Translations under genes and position numbers: made by a program
The notes under the pieces: generated by a model
What the model saw: only the letters and a program-made list of their open reading frames with translations
What the model was told of the DNA's origin: nothing
Databases searched by the model: none
Shown here: positions 46,664-56,983 of the stretch, in pieces
Layout of the letters: every line of letters begins with the position of its first letter
How positions within the stretch are numbered: position 1 is the first letter of the stretch
From: Combretum micranthum
Lineage: Eukaryota; Streptophyta; Magnoliopsida; Myrtales; Combretaceae
NCBI GenBank assembly: GCA_024138025.1
Contig: JAMXBD010000368.1
Span: 496,001 to 560,000 of the forward strand
Direction of reading: 5' to 3'
DNA length: 64,000 nt

Positions 46664-46718
46664 TCTGAACTTGTGTAACAAAACTAACGTGGACATCAAT
46701 TTTATAAGTGGGAGAGTA

Positions 46719-47078
46719 TGTAATACCCCTCAAATATAAATAATGAAACTCAAATCATAGAGCACCTTTTCTCTGTAATGGCTTGGAGTTTGTCAAAACT
46801 CCAAAGTTAAGAGTGCTCTGGGCAAAGTAATCCAGGATAAGTGACCCCTAGGAAGTGCTGGCACCGAAAGGACAAAACCATGCGACGTGTGGCTAACTCA
46901 GACAATACCTTGATGGGTAGAGTTTTGAGTCGTTACACAGTACCTCTGGTCCTGGTTATGCCTAAGGATACACTAAGAGGGCCAGTGTACCTGGCATCAC
47001 GATCCCTACTTAGAGTGACCTGAGAGTCTAGAGGTGCCCTTTGCATTGTAGTAGAGTCTGGTATGGCAGGTCGTGACA
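46719..47078 (+). repeat. Cassandra 3' LTR with second 5S-like segment
   Basis: 360 bp, same termini. The 5S-like segment lies at about 46784-46862 (ACTCCAAAGTTAAGAGTG, then GGATAAGTGACCCCTAGGAA); box C is more damaged than in the 5' copy. Confidence 0.92.
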
Positions 47079-47083
47079 TCTTT

Positions 47084-47545
47084 CATTGCATATCCCTTAA
47101 ACAAATATGTCTACAGGGCTTTCATTTCTTTTAGATCATTTCCTGTGATCACCATATCATCAACATATACAATAGAGCAATAATTTTATCTAACCTCTTT
47201 TTCAAGAATAAAGTATGATCTAAATTACTTTGATAATATCTAAAAGCTATCATAGACTTTGTAAATCTTCTGAACCATGCCTTGGGAGATTGCTTCATAC
47301 TATATAGTGATTTCTTAAGTTTAAAAACCTTCTTACTCATTCCTTTTTTATTGCGTAATATTAGAGAAAGTTACATATAAATCTCTTCAGATAGTTCACA
47401 ATGTAAAAAGGCATTTTTTACATCAAATTGCTACAATGGCTAATCCAAATTTTTAGTTAAGGATAGTAGCACTCTCACAGTTTTATTTTAGCCATATGTG
47501 AGAAGGTTTCTATGTAATCCACACCATATATTTGAGTGTATCCCT
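47084..47545 (-). pseudogene. Copia reverse transcriptase, central piece
   Basis: KVFKLKKSLYSMKQSPKAWF is the diagnostic Copia RT motif (usually SLYGLKQSPR). LDHTLFLKK and LLYMLMIW (degenerate catalytic YVDD) follow, and GYTQIYGVDYIETFSHMAKI lies upstream at about 47480-47545. The aspartates of YVDD have been lost to mutation. Confidence 0.85.
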
Positions 47546-50456
47546 AAATAGCCATAATTTCCCAAGTTGTGTTTTATAAATGTGTTAATTAAATTATGCA
47601 TGATTTTGAAGTATGGTGAATGTAATTTATGTTAATATATGATATATATGTTATGTTGATGTGTTAAAATACTTAAATATCTTAGAATAACTAAATATTG
47701 AGTTTATAAATTTGTGAGTTTATTTAAGTATGTGATAAACTAGCTTAAAACAAGTAAAAATATGCTAAAAAATAATCTCTTACATAGCAGAATTTTTAGC
47801 CATTAACTAAGCCCAAAAACACACATTTAATGACAAAATATAAGTGCATTTATTAACTAAAACCAAGCCCACTTAAAGCCTTAATTAAGGCAGCCCCTAA
47901 AGTCAACAAGTTGATAAATATCATCTCAAATAGTGCAAATTTCGTGTGAAATTTTCAAACATCCAAAACACTCTAGAAAGCTCAAAACCCCATTTTCTCT
48001 TCTTCAAAAGCCCACCTATGGTTATACATCCTTAAACCCTTCAATTTATGTAAAGAAAACCATTAAAGGCTTGCAACATGACCACAAATTCAAGACATAA
48101 AGTTTTTAAGATATGTGTGTTGTTTGTTTTACGTATTTTGTTAGTAGGCTTTCTTGTGTGAATCATGTTTTAATGCTAAATATATGTGTTGGATGACTTC
48201 TATGTGTTAATGGTAGTTTAAGTAGTATATTGATGATAAAAGAACTTGTTGTATGTGCTAACATATAACTTGAAGTGTTGGTGTAATTGAAGTTGAATAT
48301 GAGAAGTGTTGGAGTGGTTTTGAGAAGTGGATTTGGTGTTATGTTGTGTTGAATTTGTATTTAAGTGGAAATGAAGTTTATGAATGTTAGAGGATGATAG
48401 GATATAAGTAGGATGATGTATGAATTTTAAAATGTGTTGGAAGAAGACTTAAAAGTGTTAAAGTTGCAAATTTTCGAAGTTTAAAACAGGAGAAAAGTTT
48501 TAGGCAAATCATGGGCAAGATAAGTCCCATGATGAGGTCGGTTTTTTTGAAAAATTATCAGGAAACTAATCACGGGTGACCTAAAGAGCATGATTAGTTT
48601 TGACCATGAACTTTTTCCTCATCATAGGCGACCAAAAGGGCGTGATGTGCTCTAATCATGAAAGTTTTCCAAATCACGAGCGACCAAAGGGGCTTGACAA
48701 GTCCCCTGTAGCTTTGACATGTTTTCGTAATTTGACCATAAATTTTTTATCCAGCCTCCAATTGAGGTGATTCAAGTTGCTATAGAAAGATTAAAAAGAT
48801 ATATACAATTTTTATGTTTTAGGTTTTTACAAATTATAAAATTATCAATGCTTAAATTTTACTTCTTTCCAGCTATTACATTTTCCAAACAAAATTAAAA
48901 ACTTGTTTTTGTTTGTTTTTATGTGTGTTTGCTTTGGAAAATGGATCTTTTTGGACTAAAATAAGATAGATATATGTTATTAGATGTGTAATGATGATAT
49001 AGTGATATATTTAGGCATGAATTAAGTATGTTTATAAATTTAATAAATAATTGGATTAGATTAAATTGTTAGAATGACCTTTGAAGAGCATGAGGAGTAT
49101 ATTGATTCAAATGTTCTCCAAAGCTTGATATATGATCATTTGAATATTTGTTGAGTATTGTATGATGTTATATGAAGTCTAAATGCTATTTTATAATCTT
49201 GTGATAATTTATTTGAATTTCTTTGACTGATTATGATTGCAATTAGTTGAGTTGTGCTTGAACTAAGTGAGAATTACAATAATTTCTTTATACAGTGATA
49301 GATCCTTGCCCGGATAGCCCTATTAGTTTCCAAGCTATTTCAGGTACGCAGTGATATGCTTGATTCTCTGCTTAGGATAGGCATTCTTTAAAATTACTTT
49401 AAATTAAGAAAAATTAAGAATTGTTTGAATGATTGTCTTTTACGCCGTTGAATCTGGTTCGGAAAGTGGCACCCTGCTTAGATTGAGGGCATGGTAGTTT
49501 TAGGCACTTAGACTACCCTTGTCATTTTGAAATGAATTTCATAAGTGGTTCAATGGGTAATTGATAGGGTATTCGACATCGGTATAACACTTGCTTATTC
49601 CTGAAAGGATGTAATATGATTTAATTCAATGTTTATGAGAACACTTGAATTAAGTGATATTATAGATTGAGTTAAGTAAAGTCGAGAAACGTTTGAGAAC
49701 CCTAGATGAGATTACTTTTTCATTTTGGATAAAATTATCTAGGAGATATGAGTATCTAAGCTACTTATATCAACCCCTTGGGCATTGTGATCGTTACCCA
49801 GGTTCCCTCAAAAAAATTCTGTTGTCTAGAGTTTTAATACTCTAAAGTGTTTGGCTAATTAAAGATTAACTAATAATCTAATGATTGTTGAATTTGCATT
49901 TAGCTTAAGCATGTGTGTATCACTTCGCATTTATATTCATTACTTATGTACTAGACATTTGACTCATATTTTAACAATTTCAGGTGATGATAATGATGAA
50001 TTCTACGTGAATATAGGATATGGTACCGACTTTGAGGATTTTCTAGATGACATGGAGGATTAGTTGTTGACCATGAACCTTGATGGATTTCCATCTTTTA
50101 ATAGACTAGTATAATATCTTTTGATGTTTGTAATTGTTGTTATAGCTTTAATTATCTTTTGTGTCTTTTGTTTAAGGCTTGTAAGAAGTATTTGTTTGTA
50201 ATATATAAACTTAGCTATGTATGTCTTGAACTTGTTTCTCTTGTGATATATGATGATGATGATGATGTTATGTTTTTAATTAAAAGTTTTAAAAATCAAT
50301 AGTTTTCAAATTAGTTGATTTTGAGGATTTAGATAAATAATTCTTCAAACACTTCTTCTAAGACAATCTTACATATAATTCTGCAAGTTATATATGGTTG
50401 GGGAGTTGTTACCACCTGTTTTTATTATAGGGGTTGTATTGGGTCCTTACAATCAC
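47546..50456 (+). mobile_element. LTR-like insertion of about 2.9 kb in Copia RT
   Basis: It separates KARFEAK (50457 on) from GYTQIYG (47545 back), which are contiguous in Copia RT. It has no gag or pol. It looks like a long LTR: pyrimidine-rich early part, acceptor TTTCAG at 49983 and an acidic frame GDDNDEFYVNIGYGTDFEDF through LDDMED and TAG at 50061, similar in plan to LTRs A-E. Ends and target duplication are not resolved (GGGTCCTTACA at 50441-50451 may be the terminus). Confidence 0.6.
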
Positions 50457-50700
50457 TTTGCTTCAAATCTTGCCTTAAGTCATTCAATGGCTCCATCTAA
50501 CTTGTATTCACAATGTAAACCATCAGCATCCTGGAGGTTTCTTTCCAAAGGGACAATCAATAATGCCCCATGTGTCATTCTTCTATAAAGATCTCATCTC
50601 CTCATTCATTGCAGTTTTCCATCTTGGATAGGCCAGGGCTTCCTGCACATTGTTAGGAATAACTACATAAGATAATGGATTCATAAATGACTTGTTTAAT
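50457..50700 (-). pseudogene. Copia reverse transcriptase, N-terminal piece
   Basis: AMNEEMRSL, then NDTWGIIDCPFGKKPPGC and a YKLDGAIE.LKARFEAK stretch: the known NGTWELVDLP..K.IGCKW...YK.DG..ER.KARLVAKG order. It has internal stops. Confidence 0.75.
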
Positions 50701-51079
50701 TCTAACAATTTATGGTTTGAAACATGTTGGCTCATGGGATATCTTAATTCTTACATTGCTTGAAATTTCAGATTCATAGGAAGGTTTAGGAATACCTCTG
50801 TTGTGACAAATTGGTAACTATTTTCTAAAAGGTTGATGATCATGTTTAATGGGACAACCATCCTTAGTAGACAATTGTTGTGGTACATTATTAGGAATTT
50901 CATAATTAGGAATTTCAAACTTTGATTTTATCTCATTAACCCCTAGAACTTCACCAACAATAATTGAGAACTTATTACTACCTTTGATACTATATGAGCT
51001 ATCCCTCCTTTGCTTGAGACATCACTAATGTTCAAAACATCACCACATTCATCACGGTTTAAGGCACCACCAACACTAT

Positions 51080-51770
51080 TCAGAATTCGACACTCCCTCT
51101 AAACTTCATAATCAAGTGTCTTAACTTCACTTTGTCTCTCCCCCTGAAGTTTAGGGTATGAAGAAAAAAAAATTGAGTCTTCATGAAACACAACATCAAC
51201 AGTAACAAACATACACTTAGTGGGAGGATAATAGCACTTGTATCCCTTTTGACATAGAGCATACCCAAGAAAAACACACTTAAGAGCTCTAGGACCCAAC
51301 TTATATCTATACTACCTTTGAATGTGAGCAATGACTAACACCTAAATATTGAGGTGGCAAATTTGACATTAAAGGAGCTATAATAGATTCTAAAAGTGTG
51401 TGAAAAGGTGTCTTAGAATTCAATGAACTTAAAGGCGTACTGATAAATAAACCACAATAAAAGAGTGTCCCCTCTATATTATTAGTATATGAGTTTGAAT
51501 CAATAAAGTTCAAGCCACCTCAAGTAAATGTCGATTTTTTCTCTCAGTAATTCCATTTTGCTAAGGTATGCATGCATGTGGTTTAACAATTCCCTACTTT
51601 TCTAGGTAATTCTTTGATTTCCCACATTGTTATTCTCCTCTATTATCATTTCTAAGAGATTGAACCTTTGCATTTTATTGAGTCTTAACAAAACTATGGA
51701 ATTTTTGGAACAATAAATTCACTTCTCTTAGATTTCATCCCCATGGCTAAGTCATCCTAATACAGTCATC
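51080..51770 (-). pseudogene. Copia integrase, core end and C-terminal region
   Basis: From right to left: NGITERKNRHLLEVA (core end), STPLSSLNSKTPFHTLLESI, then GPRALKCVFLGYALCQKGYK and CMFVTVDVVFHEDSIFF. The last is the typical Copia integrase tail (KC.FLGY....KGY..Y.P......S.DV.F.E). Frames change between the pieces. Confidence 0.83.
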
Positions 51771-51823
51771 AATAAAGTAAGAAACCAACATGATCCACTT
51801 AAAGTTAGGACTTTTGAAGGTCC

Positions 51824-52075
51824 CTAAACATCAAAATGTATAATCATAAAAGGCAAATGACTTTTATTTAAAGTTGGTGGAACTGAAGTTCTATGACTTT
51901 TTTGCAAGTTTTCACAAACATCATAATCAAAACTAGAAACATCAATATTTTGAAACCAACTTAGAAACAACTTTCTAATGTATCTAAAAGATGCATGTCC
52001 CAATCTCTTATGCTGCAACCAGACCTCTGCTTTGTTCTTCTCTCTCTTAGAACCATTCACTACTAAGACCTAATT
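51824..52075 (-). pseudogene. Copia GAG-pre-integrase domain
   Basis: WLQHKRLGHASFRYIRKLF carries the H..LGH zinc-ligand motif of the integrase N-terminus, followed by CENLQKSHRTSVPPTLNKSH and PFMIIHFDVWG. The first histidine box is altered (WH to WLQH). Confidence 0.83.
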
Positions 52076-52560
52076 CATCCTTTCTAAATGCTCTTATCTT
52101 TGGTCTAAGTGGTATAAGTTCCCTCTCCTAGTACCACAAACAACCATCTCCTTTGTTTGGATGTCCTTAAATACACAAAAAGTAGGCTAAAAAATTACAA
52201 TGCATGATAAAGTTATAGTAATATGAGAAACAGATAACAAGTTATAGCTTAAAGAAGGAACTACCAAAACAAAATCAGGATTTAAAGTATTAGAAAGAGT
52301 TAAGGATGCTTCTCTTACGATTAAAGCCTCACTTCCATTAGCAGTTGAGACAAATTTCTATGAAGAAGGTTCGGCTTTAATAACTTGTTTAGAATCAAAT
52401 GTCATGTGTATTGTATCACTAGAATAATTTATCCATGTATTATTACTAACATGTGTAGAGGCATAGAAACTCTTACTTTCATTATCTGATGTACTATCAT
52501 TGCTGTAGTCGTTTCCCAACATCATACTTAGAATTTGTTTTAATTATAGCTGCAATAGTA
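52076..52560 (-). other. Copia gag/protease junction, unreadable
   Basis: Nearly 500 bp between the zinc knuckle and the GAG-pre-integrase domain where the protease should be. I see scattered short frames and no secure D-S/T-G motif. The NTWINYSSDTIHMTFDSK-like stretch at about 52395-52445 could be its remains. Confidence 0.4.
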
Positions 52561-52934
52561 GGTTGAATCCTTTTGCCATTTTTTCTTCTTGATGCCCTAA
52601 TTTGATCCTACCAATCTAAATAACCTACAATTTCAAAACAGCAATCCTTGGTATGTCCAAATTGGTTGCAATGAGCACACCTATAGATAAACTTATCTGC
52701 ACCAATTGTTTTAGACTTGTTTCGGGTCACCATTGGTACAGTTTCAATTGCTTTAGACTCTCCTTTAAACGTAATTTGGCGATTTGATTCTCGTTGAATC
52801 AAGGCATAACATGCTTCAAGTGTTGGAATTGATTCCTTTCTGAAAATATCCCCATGAACCTAACCAAAACAATCATCAAGTCCTGCTAAGAAAATATGCA
52901 CACTCAATCTTTTAATAGATCTCTAATATGCCTC
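52561..52934 (-). pseudogene. Copia gag with CCHC zinc knuckle
   Basis: SIPTLEACYALIQRESNRQI is typical Copia gag, then YRCAHCNQFGHTKDCCFEIV with C-X2-C-X4-H-X4-C. The UBN2-type core continues to the right across the solo LTR at 52935. Confidence 0.85.
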
Positions 52935-53508
52935 TGTTGGAATTTAAGGATCAAAACGCAGCGGAAATATGTATATTTTTTGTACAAATACGAACCCTAA
53001 ATCCCAATTTTGGATCCATGCGATTCAATCAAATTAAAGCGAAATAGAGTTACCTTTTTTATGCTTTAAAATTCTGGAAATTCGGATCTTGAGATGCTGC
53101 AAATGCGAACACTCTCTACTTCGTCCACAAGAACAAGCACCTCTAAAAGGAATCACCTTTATGTGCTAGCACAATCTAGAATGCTTCTAGATTATTTGAG
53201 AAGAATCTTGTTTGTCTTGTGTTTCTCTTTTAAGGTTATAGAATTTCTCTGCCGTCTAATATAACAGTAAAAGTCTTAACCTTAATGAGACACTATCATA
53301 CCTATTTATATTATGTCAGTATTTTGCACTGACAATAATGCCCTTAATCTTATTAGGATTGGTAGTGATAGTAAATTATTATTCATAATAATAATTTATT
53401 TATTCTTCCCATTGGATTTTATTTAAAAATAAATCACTAACTGGTGATTAGCCTCTAGTACATGAAATAACAATACTTAGTAATTGGCCTAGGGCACAAT
53501 CACTAACA
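52935..53508. mobile_element. Solo Copia-type LTR, 574 bp, with GCCTC target duplication
   Basis: It starts TGTTGGAATTTAAGGATC and ends AATCACTAACA, flanked by exact GCCTC (52930-52934 and 53509-53513). The start resembles common plant Copia LTRs. It is nested in the gag of the larger Copia element. TGTTGGAATT reads on the + strand. Confidence 0.92.
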
Positions 53509-53690
53509 GCCTCAACATCAACATAATCCTTCATAACTACTTTATCTCAATGACCCAACTCTTGGGAAATTTCAGTTAATTCTCCATAATATTTAGAAAG
53601 GTATTTTCCATTTTTTTTTCAGTAAATGCTCTCTCATTTAATGAAAAAATTTGCAATTCATTACTATGATCATAAAATTTATAAGAATCA
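53509..53690 (-). pseudogene. Copia gag core fragment
   Basis: Read leftward: KFYDHSNELQIFSLNERAFT, then YYGELTEISQELGH after a frame change, equivalent to the YDGSDE..LF.L...... and YY.EL..I..E parts of plant Copia gag. It joins 52934 when the solo LTR is removed. Confidence 0.7.
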
Positions 53691-53955
53691 GGTTGCCCTA
53701 AGTCATGGAAAAGGAACACAAAAAGGAAAAGCAACAATGAGCGAGTTCAAGAAGCGAAATGGGCAGTACAGGGGAGATAGGCCGACTTCTAAGCCGCCGA
53801 CCTATGTTTCTAAGCCGTCGGCCGACTTGCCAGCCCTCTTTTGACGAGTTTTATTATATTTTTCTTATTTTTTGTCTAGGCCGCCAACTTACTTTTGGAC
53901 AACTTTTTAATGTCTTTTATGTCTTTAGGGTTTCTTAAGCTAAAATATAGTCTTT

Positions 53956-54370
53956 TTATTTATTTGAACAATTTTTTTTTTGTCATTGATATTTGAGAGC
54001 ACATTTGTGTGTGAGAACTCTATTGTGGTTTGTTTGAATTATTGAGATTGGTTTTCATCTCTTTAATCTTTGCTCTTATCAATTCTTGTTGTCATATAGA
54101 ATCATGGCGAACACCGTTGTTTGAATATTGAGATTCATTTGACACTGTGAGTATTTTGTAGATCGTGGATCCTATCAATCTATAATTTATTCACAAACCT
54201 GTACATTTTTGTTTTTCGTGGTTCTAATCAAGCAACAATTTCATCCATATCCATTTTATTATGCATTTCATATCAAAACGAAAACCCTAAAAGAGAAATT
54301 TCAGATTTTTTAAATCAAGTTCAGGTTATTATTTCAGGATCGTTTGAGGAGATCGCGTCATAGCATATCA
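53956..54370 (+). repeat. 5' LTR (homologous part) of the gag-protease gypsy element
   Basis: It matches 56193-56615. The LTR may extend left to about 53691. The frame at 53700-53843 (QVALSHGKGTQKGKATMSEF) lies in the part without a partner. Confidence 0.65.
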
Positions 54371-54371
54371 G

Positions 54372-54389
54372 TTGGTATTAGAGTAAAGG
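54372..54389 (+). promoter_or_regulatory. tRNA-Met-type primer-binding site
   Basis: TTGGTATTAGAGTAAAGG, one base after the LTR, near the TGGTATCAGAGC consensus. Confidence 0.7.
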
Positions 54390-54559
54390 TTGTGCAAAGA
54401 TCATTGTTCAGTGTGGATTACTTTCAGGTTAGTATAAAAAAAATCTTGATTTTTATTATCTTTTGGAAAATTATGCTATGGTTATTGTTATTGGGTTGCT
54501 ATTGTATTTTGGTTGTTGGTGTTTGTATAGATATCGTCGGATGGTAGTAACAACGTGAA

Positions 54560-56122
54560 TGGAATAACCTTAGGGCTAGAAGGGATGGTGGTGGTGAAGG
54601 AGATGTTGTGACGAGACAAGAATTCACACAATTGCAAACCGGTGTTAATTGGATGCAAGATGATGTTCGGAGAATTTTGGAGAGATTGGAGGTCAAAGAT
54701 AGGATGAGTCATACTGGATCTAGTCACAGAAGATAATCTAGTGAAGAATCTGATGGGAATAGTGGAAGAATAGGAGGCGTGAGCGTAGAGATGAAAGACG
54801 AAAGGGGATAGAGAATATAAAATTGAAGATTCCACCATTCACAGGAAGTATCAAGCCTGAAGAATTCTTAGATTAGGTACTTAGGGTTGAAAAATTGTTC
54901 GAATGTTATGAATGGGATGAGAGAACCAAAGTGAAAATGGCATCACTAGAATTTTCAGATTATGCGTCTTTGGCAGGATAAGCTACAACTTGAAAGGTGC
55001 AGGCCAGATGAAGAAAAGTGCATTCTTCGGCACTAATGAAGAGATTGATGAAGCACAGATTTATTCCTGATTATTACAAACAAGAACTACTTATGGGTTT
55101 GCAATCTCTAAAGCAAGGAAAAAAGAATGTTGAGGAGTATGTTAAAGAATTTGAAACCCTGATGGCTAAATGTGACATTCAAGAATCAACTTTTGAATCT
55201 ATAGCCAGGTTTATTAATGGGTTGAAGATGGATATAGCTAATGTTGTTGAGCTTCAGAAATATCAGTCCTCAGAGGATGTGATCAAATTAGCTAGTAGGG
55301 TAGAAAGACAACAGTAAAGGAGGTCTCATAAATCTCATTCTTACCATAAATCTGATGAGGAGGAAAAGAAAGAGGAAGGAAGGACAAGAATAAAGGGAAA
55401 AGCAGTTGAAGAGAAAGCTTCAGAACAAAAAAAGAGTAAAGAAATTAAGTGCTTCAAGTGTTTACGACATGGCCACATTGCTTCTCAATGTCCTAACAAG
55501 CGAGTTATGGTTTTGAAAGATGATAAAATTGAGAGTGAGGAAGAGAAGCAGGAGAGTAGTGAGGAAGGGGAGATTGAAATAGATGTGCCTAATGGTCCTT
55601 TGACTAATTTAATACTTGAGTAAGAGGATGTGATTCCAGAACAATGAGCCAATCTGTTTTATATTCAAAGTTTGGTCAAAGGAAAAACATGCGTAACTGT
55701 GGTTGATACAGGCAGCTGTGCCAATCTTATTTATGCAGGAATAGTTTCTAGACTAAGCTTATAGTTGAAGAAACATTCGAATCCATATGCTCTTCATTGG
55801 CTAAATCACCAAAGAGTTATTCATGTTCATAAATAGGTTCGTGTTCCTATCTCAATTGGTGATTTTTGATGAACTTTTATGTGATGTAGTACCCATGGAT
55901 ACTACACATCTGATTCTTGGAAGACCATGGCAATATGAGATCCAGGCTTTATGTGATGTGTACAAAAATGAGTACATAATTCATGACCAAGGGAAGACAT
56001 TCAAGCTGATGTCCATGAGTTCTGAAGAGTTGCAGCAAGCCAAGTTGATCCATGTTAAGAAGACCAAGGGTTTGAAAAGTTTGTTTGCTTGGACTAGCAA
56101 GATGACCACCTCGAATGTTTAG
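54560..56122 (+). pseudogene. Gag-protease remnant of the gypsy element
   Basis: At about 54650-54710 GVNWMQDDVRRILERLE-like helix. At 55018-55314 the gag core (MKHRFIPDYYKQELLMGLQS, VEEYVKEFETLMAKCDI, FINGLKMDIANVVELQ). At about 55446-55500 the zinc knuckle CFKCLRHGHIASQC. At about 55698-55720 the protease site VVDTGSCANL. At 55880-55920 LCDVVPMDTTHLILGRPW, the protease end. Stops at 55316, 55621 and others break the frame, so at most fragments could be made. Confidence 0.8.
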
Positions 56123-56615
56123 AAAAAGAAGAATCAAGATTTGAGGATGAATCATCTTAACCGGCAGGTAATGATAGGAATAAGGTCTTTTGTTAGTTTA
56201 TTTGAACAGTTTTTTTTTTTTTTTGTCATTTGACATTTGAGAGAACATTTGTGTGTGAGAACCTTATTGTGGTTTGTTTGAATTATTGAGATTGGTTTTC
56301 ATTCTTTAATCTTTTTTCTTATCAATTCTTGCTTTCATATAGAATTGTGGTGAACACCGTTGTTTGAATCTTGAGAATTCATTTGATACCATGAGTGTTT
56401 TATAGATCGTGGGTCCTATCAATCTATAATTTATTCATAAACCAGTTTGTTTTTGTTGTTCGTAGTTCCGATCGAGCAACGATTTCATCCATATCCATTT
56501 TATTGTTGCAATTTCATATCAAAATGAAAACCCTAAAAGAGAAAGTTCAGATTTTTAAATCAAGTTCAGATTATTATTCCAAAATCATTTGAGGAGATCG
56601 CGTTAGAACATATCA

Positions 56616-56983
56616 TATTCATATAAAAAATGCTTTTGATAAAGTAGTCTAGTCGCATAAGCATTAGGGAGGCATACATAACACTTCATAATCTCAAATA
56701 TCATAGATATCAACAACCATCTCTTAACTTTTTATTTTCCACAAACCATTTTTTCATAAGCAGTAGGGAGTCTCTTTGATGGCAATATGCATTTCAATCA
56801 ACTATGACAAGATCTCATAACTAGATTTAGTAAGAATGATACCTACATTGAAGGCACCTTCAGATTGAACCAAAACAAGGACATGAATAGGATTTGAAGA
56901 TTTAGTTTTATCACCTATTGTTTCATAGATACCAAATAGAAAAGTTATGTAATTCAATTAATTTGATAAGTGATGCATGATAT
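56616..56983 (-). pseudogene. Copia gag N-terminal fragment
   Basis: The minus strand gives YEILSQLIEMHIAIKETPYC at about 56760-56830, like the NYDLWSQLMEMHIAGREKLGY part of UBN2-type gag. Stops on both sides. It continues the Copia gag interrupted at 53690 and ends at the solo LTR start (56984). Confidence 0.55.

Larger units (their letters stand above)
46279..47078 (+). mobile_element. Cassandra TRIM retrotransposon, 800 bp, TCTTT target duplication
   Basis: Two LTRs of 364 and 360 bp, both TGTAATACCCC...GGTCGTGACA, enclose 76 bp. The interior starts with a tRNA-Met primer-binding site (TGGTATTAGAG, 46646) and ends with a purine tract (AAGTGGGAGAG). The flanks are exact TCTTT (46274-46278 and 47079-47083). 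Each LTR carries a 5S rRNA-like segment with AGTTAAGCATG and GATGGGTGAT, the defining trait of Cassandra. It inserted into the Copia RT and depends on other elements for all proteins. Confidence 0.95.
53691..56615 (+). mobile_element. Gypsy retrotransposon keeping only gag and protease
   Basis: Direct repeats at about 53956-54370 and 56193-56615 (shared: GTGTGTGAGAACTCTATTGT with small changes, GAACACCGTTGTTTGAAT, GAGGAGATCGCGT) are LTRs ending CATATCA. TTGGTATTAGAGTAAAGG directly after the first one is a tRNA-Met primer site, so the element is on the + strand. The interior has gag, a zinc knuckle and a DTGS protease, then goes straight to the 3' LTR with no RT or integrase. It sits in the Copia gag. 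The left limit is uncertain: 53691-53955 has no match in the 3' LTR. Confidence 0.75.
43330..56983 (-). mobile_element. Ty1/Copia retrotransposon, decayed, with five nested insertions
   Basis: Reading right to left, the minus strand gives gag (56960 to 52560), GAG-pre-integrase and integrase (52075 to 51080), reverse transcriptase (50700 to 47084) and RNase H (46250 to 43840), the Copia gene order. Stops and frameshifts are frequent. It is split by inserts at 44019-45667, 46279-47078, about 47546-50456, 52935-53508 and about 53690-56615. Removing each rejoins the coding fragments. The 3' end is set by CTTGAGGGGAAG (polypurine-like, about 43817-43828). The 5' LTR is not in view, being displaced beyond the long LTRs on the right. 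Confidence 0.85.

Noticed and set aside
53626..53844. 72-codon frame with basic Gly/Lys-rich part as an independent gene
   Set aside because: Starts in antisense Copia gag and continues into the gypsy insertion; chimeric by chance.
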